A DNA stretch of 64,000 nucleotides from Lacrimispora celerecrescens. Its GTDB lineage: Bacteria > Bacillota > Clostridia > Lachnospirales > Lachnospiraceae. The DNA lies in assembly GCF_000732605.1 (NCBI RefSeq), contig NZ_JPME01000028.1, positions 18,757 through 82,756 on the forward strand, written 5' to 3'. Of this stretch, positions 16,583 to 24,535 are shown in pieces (position 1 is the first letter of the stretch; each line of letters starts with the position of its first letter). Under the pieces are notes generated by a model. That model worked only from the letters and a program-made list of their open reading frames with translations. It searched no databases and was not told the DNA's origin. A program made the position numbers and the translations under genes.

Positions 16583-18403
16583 ATGAAAAACATTGTTTTG
16601 AAACAGGGCCGCCGTTTTCTGTCCTTCTTCCTGGCTGTTTCCCTGCTTTGTGCTTGCGCACCCCCCAATAAATCACCCGCCGCACCTACAGGGGCGGGGT
16701 ATGAACAATTCCATGCAAGGGATTTATCCGCTCAAAACAAGTTTGATCAATTTACAAATGATCTGTTTCGTGAGGAGATCAGCGATTCCGGGATCAGCTT
16801 TCATTTCAGCATAGCAGATCCTGCTTCCCGGGGACTTGACACAGTTCCTTTGACCCTTGGTGATTTTTCTCTGGATAAAATGAAACAGGGATCAAAAGAC
16901 CTTAGGGAGTTAAAAATGAAGCTGGAAGATTTTAACCCCCGACAGCTAACCGACGAACAGCGGTTAACCTGGCAGATTCTCCGCTCCTACATAAATACGG
17001 AATTAGCCTCCGACGGTCTGGAGCTTTACGCCCAACCTCTAACTACTACCATCGGAATCCAGGCACAGCTTCCCATCTTGTTTTCAGAATACGCCTTTTA
17101 CACCAGGGATGATGTGGACCACTATCTTGCTCTGCTTTCTACCATTGATGATTATTATGGGCAGATCATGGAGTTTGAAAAGAAAAAATCAGAAGCCGGC
17201 TTATTTATGTCTGATGCTACCGCAGATCATGTATTAAAATCATGCGAGGCATATCTAATCCAGCCTGACCACAGCTTCCTTGCCGACACATTTAACACAC
17301 GGGTGGATGCCCTCACGGACTTAACCGATGAAGAGAAAGCTTCCTATAAAGAAAAGAATTTAAAAGTCCTGGAAGAACATTTCATACCGGCTTATAAAAA
17401 TCTAGTCAATGGAATCACCGCCCTTATGGGGACCGGGACCAATGACAAGGGCTTATCCCAGTATCCTAAGGGTAAAGAATATTTTGAATACCTGGTCAAT
17501 TCCAATACAGGAACCTCCTATGGTTCCATCCGAAACCTGACAAAGGCAATCGAAAAACAGCTGAACTCTGATATCCAGGCCATAGGACAGATTACAAAGG
17601 AACACCCGGAGGTCCTGGACCACCTTGACAACTATTCCTTCCATTATACCAAACCGGAAGATATCCTGGATTTTCTTAAAACCCAGATATCCTCAGATTT
17701 TCCTGAACTTCCGCCCTGCAGTTATACAGTAAAGTACGTTCCAAATTCCCTGGAGGCATCTTTAAGCCCTGCCTTCTACTTAGTCCCTCCCTTGGACCGT
17801 TATGAGGATAATGTCATTTATATCAACGGCAACCCGCGGTTTCAAAATGATGACCTTTTCACCACCCTGGCCCATGAAGGCTATCCGGGGCATTTATATC
17901 AGAATGTTTATTTCTTAAGCAGCAAACCAAATGACTTAAGAAGCATCCTCTCCTTCCCCAGCTATTCGGAAGGCTGGGCAACCTATGTGGAGTTTTACTC
18001 CTACACCATGGATAACGGGCTGCCTCCGGGACTTGGAGAGCTTTTAGCACATAACACTGCCGTCACCTTAGGCATCTATGCTTATCTTGATATTTGTATC
18101 AATTATGAGGGCTGGGATAAAGAGCAGACAGCCAAATATCTTGGCACATTTTATAATATTGAAAAAACGGATATTGTGGATTCCATTTACAACAGCCTGA
18201 TCGAGAATCCCACCAACTATATGGAATACTATGTGGGATACATGGAAATTATGGAAATGCTGGGCACAGCCAAGAAGATCTTAAAAGATGATTTTAATTT
18301 AAAGGACTTTCACACCTTTTTACTTAATACAGGTCCTGCTCCGTTTTCAGTTATCCAGCCTGCGTTCCGTACATGGCTGTCCAAACAGTTAAGAAACCAG
18401 TAA
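16583..18403 (+). CDS. DUF885 family lipoprotein (probable metallopeptidase)
   Basis: The 606-residue protein has a lipoprotein signal (hydrophobic FLSFFLAVSLLCACA with lipobox near residue 25) and so is probably anchored outside the membrane. The DUF885 zinc-peptidase-like motif HEGYPGHLYQ lies near residue 432, with downstream SYSEGWATYVE (about 458-468) supplying a third ligand. Family members resemble M3/M32-like peptidases; the substrate is unknown. Start ATG 16583 follows CGGAGG. Single gene ending at a strong hairpin. Confidence 0.86.
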   Translation: MKNIVLKQGRRFLSFFLAVSLLCACAPPNKSPAAPTGAGYEQFHARDLSAQNKFDQFTNDLFREEISDSGISFHFSIADPASRGLDTVPLTLGDFSLDKMKQGSKDLRELKMKLEDFNPRQLTDEQRLTWQILRSYINTELASDGLELYAQPLTTTIGIQAQLPILFSEYAFYTRDDVDHYLALLSTIDDYYGQIMEFEKKKSEAGLFMSDATADHVLKSCEAYLIQPDHSFLADTFNTRVDALTDLTDEEKASYKEKNLKVLEEHFIPAYKNLVNGITALMGTGTNDKGLSQYPKGKEYFEYLVNSNTGTSYGSIRNLTKAIEKQLNSDIQAIGQITKEHPEVLDHLDNYSFHYTKPEDILDFLKTQISSDFPELPPCSYTVKYVPNSLEASLSPAFYLVPPLDRYEDNVIYINGNPRFQNDDLFTTLAHEGYPGHLYQNVYFLSSKPNDLRSILSFPSYSEGWATYVEFYSYTMDNGLPPGLGELLAHNTAVTLGIYAYLDICINYEGWDKEQTAKYLGTFYNIEKTDIVDSIYNSLIENPTNYMEYYVGYMEIMEMLGTAKKILKDDFNLKDFHTFLLNTGPAPFSVIQPAFRTWLSKQLRNQ

Positions 18404-18405
18404 AA

Positions 18406-18439
18406 AAAGGGCAGAAGCTTGTGATTGCTTCTGCCCTTT
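18406..18439 (+). terminator. Bidirectional terminator
   Basis: The 13-bp perfect stem AAAGGGCAGAAGC/GCTTCTGCCCTTT has an A run before and a T-rich tail after. It serves the DUF885 gene (+) and the convergent GerMN gene (-). Confidence 0.85.
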
Positions 18440-18443
18440 CTAT

Positions 18444-18983
18444 TTATTTTATTTTCTTATAATTCTTAACGTATTCCAGGTAATCACCATCTCCCTGCTT
18501 GATCTGACTATTGGAATAATCCTTACCATTAACAAGAACTTTTAATTTGTCCAATTCAAAATTCTCAATAAAGGTATTGCCAACCGCGGTCAGGGTAAGT
18601 ATATCATCCGCTGTACCCTTTTCTGGTATCTGGGATAAATCAAGAGTGGCCGTGCCATCATCTTTTTTATCAAACTTCAGAACCTTTGTACCTTCCTCTA
18701 ATACGCCGTATTCAATCAGCTTGTCCGCCATAGCGTCTGCCGTCAGTTCAGATACTGCATCCATTGCCTGATTTAAACCTGTGGCGTCATCATTCTGGCT
18801 GTATACGGATATGATCTCCATAGGTTCTGCATTAGGATCAGGAACTTTATCACTGGCGCCTCCCGTTGAAGCTATTGCCCCAGGGCCAGGTGCTGTGGTC
18901 TCCACCTTTGGTTCTGTTGGTGCACATGCCACCAGGGACACCATCATCATTGCGCTAATTAAAAACACGATGAATTTTTTCAT
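18444..18983 (-). CDS. GerMN domain lipoprotein
   Basis: The 179-residue protein starts with a lipoprotein signal (MKKFIVFLISAMMMVSLVAC, lipobox LVAC). A Pro/Gly/Thr-rich linker and a C-terminal GerMN-like domain (about 75-170; ADKLIEYGVLEEGTKVLKF, TAVGNTFIENFELDKLKVLV, NGKDYS) follow. GerMN domains occur in spore germination and sporulation proteins such as GerM, so an envelope role linked to sporulation is plausible but not shown. Start ATG 18983 has AGGAGG 12 nt upstream. Confidence 0.78.
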   Translation of the reverse strand: MKKFIVFLISAMMMVSLVACAPTEPKVETTAPGPGAIASTGGASDKVPDPNAEPMEIISVYSQNDDATGLNQAMDAVSELTADAMADKLIEYGVLEEGTKVLKFDKKDDGTATLDLSQIPEKGTADDILTLTAVGNTFIENFELDKLKVLVNGKDYSNSQIKQGDGDYLEYVKNYKKIK

Positions 18984-19010
18984 AATTGCATATTGCCTCC
19001 TTAAATTCTG

Positions 19011-19445
19011 TTAAAGGCTCCGAAACCATAGGTTTAACTTGGTTAGAGCTTTGATCAAAACTTCTATTTCATTCTCACTTAAACCTGAAACAATGCCGGA
19101 GATCATCTCCTGATGAAATCTGGCATGATGCTCATAGGCTTCTTTCCCTTTTTCTGAAAGAGAGATGTATACAACACGTCGGTCCTCTTTGCCTCTCTGA
19201 CGGGTTACATACCCCTTCTTTACAAGACTGTTCATGGCTATGGTTAACGTGCCGACCGTAACGGACAGTTCCCTGGCTATGGCTGACATATTCTTTGGTT
19301 CTCCAATTCCAATGGCCTCGATCACGTGCATATCATTATTTGTAATATTGTTAAATTCCTGTGTAATGATAGCCTGTTGCTCTATATCCATAATATCTCG
19401 AAACAGTCTTACCAAAACTTCGTTAAGAGTCCCGTAAGTATCCAC
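19011..19445 (-). CDS. MarR family transcriptional regulator
   Basis: The 144-residue winged-helix regulator has NITNNDMHVIEAIG, the recognition helix region SAIARELSVTVGTLTIAMNSLVKKGYV, and the wing with RQRGKEDRRVVYISLSEKG, all canonical MarR. I use GTG 19445, 6 nt after AAGGGG; a GTG five codons upstream has no ribosome site. It resembles the FabT-like branch, but no fab genes lie nearby and the target is unknown. Confidence 0.82.
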   Translation of the reverse strand: MDTYGTLNEVLVRLFRDIMDIEQQAIITQEFNNITNNDMHVIEAIGIGEPKNMSAIARELSVTVGTLTIAMNSLVKKGYVTRQRGKEDRRVVYISLSEKGKEAYEHHARFHQEMISGIVSGLSENEIEVLIKALTKLNLWFRSL

Positions 19446-19563
19446 GTTTATCCCCTTCACTTATGACAATAAAAGCTTCTCCGTAATTATACATGATTAT
19501 GTATCTCAAGACAACCACCTGAATTCTTATGAAATTCTTAAAATGGAATCAAAAAAATTCCTT

Positions 19564-20090
19564 TTATACCAGAAAACGGGATATGAGGACACTTGCGGCT
19601 ACACCCGCAGCCGTAGCGGCCAATGCACCACCCAGGTATAACGGGTCTTTTTTATTTTTACGGTTCCAAAATAAATGCTCAGGCAATAAAATACGGTTTC
19701 CGTACAGCTCATGATCACTGACGTCAGCATGCCGATATAGGAATCAGTCCCATATTTCTTAAAAATATCAAGAACAAGACCTGTGGCAGCTGAATTTGAT
19801 ACCAAACGCACTAAAATCACCGGCACGACCGGAGCAGGAAGAAAAAGAAGAGCAGCCGGCTTTGTAAGGCATTTTGCCAGAAAGTCCAGAAAACCGGAAG
19901 CCCGGAGTACCCCCACTGCCGTCATAAGTCCGATGAGCGTAGGCATGATCCCTGCCACTGTTTTCATCCCGTCCTTAGCCCCGTCTATAAAATCCTCAAA
20001 AACTGGACGTTTGGACAACATGCCAAAGCCTACCATGTAAAAAATGATAAGCGGCACTGCCGCCTCAGACAGAAATAATAGAAATTTCAT
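19564..20090 (-). pseudogene. spmB: Spore maturation protein B-like (nucleoside recognition domain), frameshifted at the 3' end
   Basis: The polytopic membrane protein matches SpmB, which acts with SpmA in spore-core dehydration (ILVRLVSNSAATGLVLDIF, GTDSYIGMLTSVIMSCTETVFY). The open frame runs 163 codons, but its last 11 residues are unlike the family. Adding one base at the GG at 19635-19636 restores a 175-residue protein with the expected ending GGALAATAAGVAASVLISRFL, stopping at 19564-19566. Normal SpmB is close to 178 residues. Either the base is missing from the sequence or the tail is lost. No spmA precedes it, although the two genes are normally adjacent. Confidence 0.82.
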
Positions 20091-20192
20091 ACCTTCACCT
20101 AAAAAACCTTAATTGTTATAGTTTATTCCAATTCTTTCCTTTTCATTCAAGACGTTTTGAGGTAAACTATTCTCAAAAGGAGATGTACCGAT

Positions 20193-20552
20193 ATGAGCAT
20201 TTTATTTTTACAGTATCCTCCCTGCAGTACCTGCAAAAATGCAAAAAAGTGGTTGGATGTCCATGAAGTAGCATATGACAGCAGAAATATCAAAGAAGAA
20301 AACCCAAATTCCATGGAGATTGCAGACTGGATCCAAAAAAGCGGCCTTCCCATAAAACGTTTTTTTAATACCAGCGGGATTATCTACAAGGAAAAAAATT
20401 TAAAAGAGCTTTTGCCTGGCATGAGCGAAAAAGAACAGATCGATCTTCTGGCAACCGATGGAATGCTGGTCAAGCGTCCCTTAATCATTGGTGAAGATTT
20501 CGTTCTGGTTGGCTTTAAGGAAAAGGAATGGGAGTCTGCGTTTCTCCGTTAA
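20193..20552 (+). CDS. ArsC/Spx family protein (YffB-like)
   Basis: The 119-residue thioredoxin-fold protein has the N-terminal redox motif CSTCKNAKKWL (CxxC at about 12-15), then YDSRNIKEENP and a C-terminal TDGMLVKRPLII block typical of the arsenate reductase/Spx superfamily. In this branch the function is usually unknown: it may be a thiol reductase or a regulator-like protein. No arsenic resistance genes flank it. ATG 20193 follows AAAGGAG. Confidence 0.85.
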   Translation: MSILFLQYPPCSTCKNAKKWLDVHEVAYDSRNIKEENPNSMEIADWIQKSGLPIKRFFNTSGIIYKEKNLKELLPGMSEKEQIDLLATDGMLVKRPLIIGEDFVLVGFKEKEWESAFLR

Positions 20553-20564
20553 ATCCTTGTACAT

Positions 20565-20623
20565 GCAGAATACCCGGCGGGACTTGAGATTCTGGATTTT
20601 CTCTCCTCCGCCGGGTATTCTGC
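20565..20623. terminator. Hairpin between convergent genes
   Basis: A 16-bp perfect stem (GCAGAATACCCGGCGG and its complement) encloses a 27-nt loop between the ArsC-like gene and the unknown membrane-protein gene. It lacks a clean T run on either exit, so termination is inferred from position. Confidence 0.55.
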
Positions 20624-20632
20624 CATAAAATT

Positions 20633-21085
20633 TTACTGGTCTATATAATTGGGCATGCTGTTAATCACTAACAGATTAATCCCAAGATGCTCTTTTATTA
20701 CCTCATACGCATTTGATATCTTGTCCGCTTTGAGTACCTCACTTCTGCTTTTACCGGGATTCTGCTCTCTTATACGATAATCATGAGCCTTCTTTGCCGA
20801 TGCTCCGATTGCGGAAACGGCTAGTATAATCAGGACCACCATTACTATGAGGAACGGTTTTTGTATGGAATTTACTAATCTGTGGCCGCTATACAACATC
20901 TTCAGCTGCTTTCCTATCACTGTTTCTGTCCCCCGCCGGTTAAGTTCCTCCATGATCTTTTGAAATTCGCCGGGAGGAGGGGAGGGGGGCTCAGGTGTTA
21001 ATTCCGGATGCTCCTGCATATAATCAAGCAGATGGGCTTCTAATTTTTCCTGAGACGACAAATGATACTTTATAACTTTTAACAT
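20633..21085 (-). CDS. Unknown single-pass membrane protein
   Basis: I do not recognise this gene. From ATG 21085 it encodes about 150 residues: an N-terminal helical part (QEKLEAHLLDYMQEHPEL), a proline patch (PEPPSPPPGEF), and a membrane helix (about 85-105; PFLIVMVVLIILAVSAIGA). A basic region and a C-terminal IKEHLGINLLVINSMPNYIDQ follow. The start is unsettled. The best ribosome site (GGAGAAGGAG) sits 7 nt before another ATG (21102) that is out of frame unless the T7 at 21092-21098 is one base short. With that base the protein starts MEKKYSMLK. It is divergent from murG. Confidence 0.6.
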   Translation of the reverse strand: MLKVIKYHLSSQEKLEAHLLDYMQEHPELTPEPPSPPPGEFQKIMEELNRRGTETVIGKQLKMLYSGHRLVNSIQKPFLIVMVVLIILAVSAIGASAKKAHDYRIREQNPGKSRSEVLKADKISNAYEVIKEHLGINLLVINSMPNYIDQ

Positions 21086-21171
21086 TGAATATTTTTTTCC
21101 ATGGTTTCTCTCCTTCTCCACGTATACACCTCTTAAATACAAGTTATCCTTAAGTTCCCACAAGCTTGGGG

Positions 21172-21202
21172 TTGACTTTTTATCGCTAGCGTTTACTATA
21201 AT
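21172..21202 (+). promoter_or_regulatory. Promoter of murG
   Basis: TTGACT lies upstream of a TACTATAAT -10 region. The spacing is 16 bp to TACTAT or 19 bp to TATAAT, so the exact -10 is uncertain. It sits 30 bp before the murG start. Confidence 0.55.
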
Positions 21203-21231
21203 AGTATATCGAATTTGGGAGGCAACACTTT

Positions 21232-22293
21232 ATGAAAAAAATCATCTTAACCGGCGGCGGTACAGCCGGCCACGTTACCCCGAACCTGGCTTTAGTTCCC
21301 TCGTTAAAAGAGCGGAATTACGATATTCATTATATAGGATCATACCAGGGAATAGAACGCAAGCTCATTGAGGGAGCCGGAATCCCCTATGACGGCATTT
21401 CTTCAGGTAAATTCCGTCGGTACTTTGACTTCAAAAACTTCTCTGATCCATTCCGGGTATTAAAAGGATATTGGGAAGCATTGAAATTGATAAAAAATTA
21501 CAAGCCGGATGTGGTTTTCTCTAAAGGAGGCTTTGTAGCCGTTCCCGTAGTGATGGCTGCAAAACATTGCAAGGTGCCCGTTATCATCCACGAATCAGAC
21601 ATGACACCAGGGCTTGCCAACAGGCTCTGTATTTCATCTGCAGCAAAAATATGCTGCAATTTTCCGGAAACCCTTCCTTATCTTCCAAAGGATAAAGCCG
21701 TACTCACAGGCTCTCCGATAAGGAAAGAGCTTTTAAAGGGAGATCGGCTGACAGGATTAAACTATGCACGTTTATCTGCAAACCGGCCTGTTATCTTAAT
21801 CATCGGCGGAAGTCTTGGTTCCGTAACGGTTAATACCGCCTTACGGGGCATTCTCCCAAAACTGCTTAAAAATTACCAGGTGATACATATCTGCGGAAAA
21901 GGCAATCTGGACGAAAGCCTGATCGGAATGGAAGGATATGTACAATACGAATATGTTGACGCTCCTTTAAAGCATCTTTTTGCTGCTGCTGACCTAATGA
22001 TCTCAAGAGCCGGAGCTAACTCCATCTGCGAAATTCTAGCACTTAGAAAGCCAAATATCCTGATCCCTCTTTCGGCTGCGGCCAGCAGGGGAGATCAGAT
22101 CTTAAATGCCCGATCCTTTGCAAAGCAGGGCTTCAGTTCCCTTCTGGAAGAAGAAAACCTTACCGGTGATTCCCTCTTGCAGGCAATCAGCGAAACATTT
22201 GCAAACAGGCAGGCTTTTATCGCAAAAATGGAGAAAAGTGAATTACACAATGCGGTTGATACCATTATTGATATGATTGAATCCCTGGTCTAA
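21232..22293 (+). CDS. murG: MurG: lipid I N-acetylglucosaminyltransferase
   Basis: MurG transfers GlcNAc from UDP-GlcNAc to lipid I to make lipid II on the inner membrane face. The 353-residue GT28 protein has the N-terminal GGGTAGHVTPN loop, VVFSKGGFVAVPVV, HESDMTPGLANR, and the C-terminal UDP-GlcNAc site (IIGGSLGSVTVN, SRAGANSICEILAL). ATG 21232 follows GGGAGGC. It stands alone, outside a dcw cluster, so it may be a second copy; the rest of the genome would be needed to tell. Confidence 0.93.
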   Translation: MKKIILTGGGTAGHVTPNLALVPSLKERNYDIHYIGSYQGIERKLIEGAGIPYDGISSGKFRRYFDFKNFSDPFRVLKGYWEALKLIKNYKPDVVFSKGGFVAVPVVMAAKHCKVPVIIHESDMTPGLANRLCISSAAKICCNFPETLPYLPKDKAVLTGSPIRKELLKGDRLTGLNYARLSANRPVILIIGGSLGSVTVNTALRGILPKLLKNYQVIHICGKGNLDESLIGMEGYVQYEYVDAPLKHLFAAADLMISRAGANSICEILALRKPNILIPLSAAASRGDQILNARSFAKQGFSSLLEEENLTGDSLLQAISETFANRQAFIAKMEKSELHNAVDTIIDMIESLV

Positions 22294-22302
22294 AATTAAC
22301 CT

Positions 22303-22845
22303 TTATATATGAAAATTAGGACCAAGGATCTTTTTCAAACAAACTCTTGTGCGATATATCCGGGAACGGCAAACCGTTCCCGGAATTTCTAATATTTCGC
22401 AGATTTCAGGTATGGTAAGCTGTTCCAGAAAATAAAGAATAGCCATTTCCTTCCATTCCTCTCTCATGTTGGAAATCTCCCCGGTTATTTTTAAAAGAGC
22501 TTCCTCTCCAAGGATCACTTCCAGGGGATCAGTGACCACATATCTTGTAAGCATCGCCACCTCATTGACTGCATCTCCTTCATCCAGGCTCACCTTTTCA
22601 TAATGGCCATTTTTACGGAGGCAGTCAATGGATTTACGCTTTAAAATCTTAATCAGCATGCCTTTCTTTCGGGTATCTGTCCATGATAATGAATAATTCT
22701 CAAAATATGCAATAAAAGTTTCCTGAACCACATCATCCAGTTCCATGTCTGGCACATTGAGAGTCTTCGCTATCCTGCGGAGCAATCCCTGATATTCCCC
22801 ATATATAGACTGCAGTAACAAGTTTTCATCTTCATGTATACTCAT
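22303..22845 (-). CDS. RNA polymerase sigma factor, ECF/sigma-70 family
   Basis: The 180-residue protein has a region 2 core (MELDDVVQETFIAYFENY, about 38-55) and a region 4 helix-turn-helix (TIPEICEILEIPGTVCRSRIYRTRVCLKKIL, about 145-175). A YFLEQ motif typical of ECF sigma factors precedes region 4. The start at 22845 overlaps the stop of the upstream HIT gene as ATGA. No anti-sigma gene follows; the convergent murG is next. The regulon cannot be inferred. Confidence 0.82.
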   Translation of the reverse strand: MSIHEDENLLLQSIYGEYQGLLRRIAKTLNVPDMELDDVVQETFIAYFENYSLSWTDTRKKGMLIKILKRKSIDCLRKNGHYEKVSLDEGDAVNEVAMLTRYVVTDPLEVILGEEALLKITGEISNMREEWKEMAILYFLEQLTIPEICEILEIPGTVCRSRIYRTRVCLKKILGPNFHI

Positions 22846-23279
22846 TGATTGTGTCCCTCTGATTGTAGGGCGCTCCTTATAGCGGCTCCTGTCTGTGCTA
22901 ATTCTCCCGGATCTGCCTCGCCCGGCATCCATGAAACCATAACAGGGCCTTCCTCATAACAAGGAATCAAATGCACATGAAAATGAAAAACCGTCTGGCC
23001 TGCTTCTTTCCCATTATTCTGCACAACATTAAATCCGGCACAGCCTAATGAGTTTTTCATGGCGCTTCCTATTTTAGCTGCTAACGGGAGAACCTTTTTT
23101 GCTGTTTCCTCTTCCAGATCACAGATATCTTTGTAATGCTGTTTTGGAAGTATCAGGGCATGACCCCTGGAAGCTGGTCCTAAATCCAGGATCACCCGAA
23201 ACATGTCATCCTCGTATATCGTTTCAGAAGGTATCATGCCATTTGCAATTTTGCAGAAAATGCAATTATCGTCCCTCAC
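22842..23279 (-). CDS. HIT family hydrolase (second of two, HinT-like)
   Basis: The 145-residue protein starts CIFCKIANGMIPSETIYED, a typical HinT start with CxxC. It carries FHFHVHLIPCY with the HxHxH triad (about residues 97-101). The ~100-residue core plus an acidic tail fits purine nucleoside phosphoramidases. GTG 23279 is used, 8 nt after GGAGG. Its stop overlaps the sigma-factor start, an unusual partnership that suggests co-expression. Confidence 0.87.
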   Translation of the reverse strand: MRDDNCIFCKIANGMIPSETIYEDDMFRVILDLGPASRGHALILPKQHYKDICDLEEETAKKVLPLAAKIGSAMKNSLGCAGFNVVQNNGKEAGQTVFHFHVHLIPCYEEGPVMVSWMPGEADPGELAQTGAAIRSALQSEGHNQ

Positions 23280-23302
23280 TTACTCACCTCCTTCCAAATA
23301 TA

Positions 23303-23923
23303 TTATCCCCATAGTTCCATATCCTGGCGCCGTCTTGGCTTGCGGTACAGGAGAATCCCCATAACAACTCCAACAAGCAGCCCACCAATATGGGCTGCAT
23401 TATCTACGCCTGTGCTGGTAAAACCAAAATACAGGGAACATGCAATCACAACTACCAGCTGTCTGACACTTAAATCCTCCAAGCGGCCACGGTTGACCAA
23501 TACCGCATATAAAAGCCCTCCAATCACGCCAAAAATAGCGCCTGACGCCCCTGCCGAGACTACGGTCCGGTATTCTCCCAGGTTCACGATCATGGACACA
23601 ACATTGGCGCCAATACCGCAAAACAGATAGAAGAGCAGATATTTTATATGGCCCAGGGCTCTTTCCAGATTATCTCCCAATATAAACAGAATGAGCATGT
23701 TATTCATAATATGGTTAATGCCAAAATGCATAAAAACAGAAGTGAGAAGCCGGTAATACTCTCCTCCCTCCAATACAAGCGGAGCATACATTGCCCCATG
23801 TGCCACCATAAATTGCGTATTTTCCGTGGAGCCTGTCACCTCCAGATATAGGAAGTAGATGACATTTATTGCAATCAAACCAACGTTTACAAATGCCTTC
23901 TTACGCCTGTACAAGTCTTTCAT
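23303..23923 (-). CDS. Rhomboid family intramembrane serine protease
   Basis: The 206-residue protein has six predicted membrane helices. Catalytic Ser is in GASGAIFGVIGG (about 122-133) and catalytic His in DNAAHIGGLLVG (about 177-188). The HFGINHIMNNMLIL segment is the conserved HxxxN region of helix 2. I chose ATG 23923 (7 nt after AAGGAG) over a GTG two codons upstream. Its upstream region contains a half site resembling the zinc-regulator repeats, but it need not belong to that regulon. Confidence 0.9.
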   Translation of the reverse strand: MKDLYRRKKAFVNVGLIAINVIYFLYLEVTGSTENTQFMVAHGAMYAPLVLEGGEYYRLLTSVFMHFGINHIMNNMLILFILGDNLERALGHIKYLLFYLFCGIGANVVSMIVNLGEYRTVVSAGASGAIFGVIGGLLYAVLVNRGRLEDLSVRQLVVVIACSLYFGFTSTGVDNAAHIGGLLVGVVMGILLYRKPRRRQDMELWG

Positions 23924-23988
23924 TGCCACTCTCCTTGATAAATATTATGCCTATTTTAACATAAGCTGACATATTATGTAAATATAAA

Positions 23989-24002
23989 CGCAAAATTTGC
24001 GA
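23989..24002. promoter_or_regulatory. Half-site resembling the Zur operator
   Basis: CGCAAA-A-TTTGCG is a short palindrome ending in ATTTGCGA, the same half-site as in the two full repeats downstream, but the second half is not conserved. It lies about 65 bp from the rhomboid start. Confidence 0.4.
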
Positions 24003-24018
24003 TAAAAATTCAGAAGTA

Positions 24019-24039
24019 ATTTGCGAAACATTCGCAAAT
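24019..24039. promoter_or_regulatory. Putative Zur operator 1 (21-bp inverted repeat)
   Basis: ATTTGCGA-N5-TCGCAAAT is a perfect 8-bp inverted repeat just upstream of the -35 box of the zinc operon promoter. It matches the second repeat at 24074 in arms and spacing, so a dimeric Fur-family repressor is the natural reader. Confidence 0.75.
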
Positions 24040-24043
24040 CATC

Positions 24044-24072
24044 TTGACAACGTTTTGATTACGCAGTACACT
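24044..24072 (+). promoter_or_regulatory. SigA-type promoter of the zinc-uptake operon
   Basis: TTGACA and TACACT are separated by exactly 17 bp, lying between the two 21-bp inverted repeats. Repressor on the downstream repeat would cover the start of transcription. Confidence 0.75.
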
Positions 24073-24073
24073 T

Positions 24074-24094
24074 ATTTGCGAATAAATCGCAAAT
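24074..24094. promoter_or_regulatory. Putative Zur operator 2 (21-bp inverted repeat)
   Basis: This is a second perfect ATTTGCGA-N5-TCGCAAAT, starting 2 bp after the -10 box and covering the transcription start, the classic place for repression. Confidence 0.8.
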
Positions 24095-24112
24095 TTAGGA
24101 AGGTGAACCCTT

Positions 24113-24520
24113 TTGGCCAACTATATGACAGCACAAAGAAAACAACTTTTTGCCTTTTTGCAGGAAAACCCTGACAGGCAATTTTCCGCAAGACAAATTG
24201 CAGACAGCCTTTCTGATTCTTCCGTCAGTTTAAGTGCGGTGTACCGTAATCTCACTTATCTGGAGGAAAAAGGGCTGATCAACCGCTTTACGAAAGAAGG
24301 TAGCAGAGAACTTTTTTATCAGTATATTCATTCAGAGGACTGTCGTAATTGTATTCATATGAACTGCATAAAATGCGGAAGGACATTTCATATGAATGTC
24401 TACATTGCTGACAGGATGCTGGCGGACATTTTAAAAGCGGACGGATTCCAAATAAAAAAAAGAAAAATCCGTACTTTACGGAATCTGCAAAAACTGTATC
24501 TAATGTGTCCATCGTTTTAA
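24113..24520 (+). CDS. Fur/Zur family metalloregulator with a 3' frameshift
   Basis: The winged helix is clear (SARQIADSLSDSSVSLSAVYRNLTYLEEKGLI, about 25-55), followed by a metal-binding HMNCIKCGRTFHMN with CxxC near residue 85. The start is TTG 24113, 7 nt after AGGAAGGTG. As read, the last ~20 residues are abnormal. Removing one A from the eight-A run at 24454-24461 gives the expected Fur-family ending SVLYGICKNC with the second CxxC zinc site, stopping at 24503. It heads the zinc operon and probably autoregulates through the two 21-bp repeats. Confidence 0.85.
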   Translation: MANYMTAQRKQLFAFLQENPDRQFSARQIADSLSDSSVSLSAVYRNLTYLEEKGLINRFTKEGSRELFYQYIHSEDCRNCIHMNCIKCGRTFHMNVYIADRMLADILKADGFQIKKRKIRTLRNLQKLYLMCPSF

Positions 24521-24535
24521 AAAGGAGGAAAAGAC

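Noticed and set aside
24113..24520. True C-terminal variant of the Fur/Zur protein
   Set aside because: The alternative frame restores the conserved CxxC ending exactly after a homopolymer, so an indel is far more likely than a new tail.
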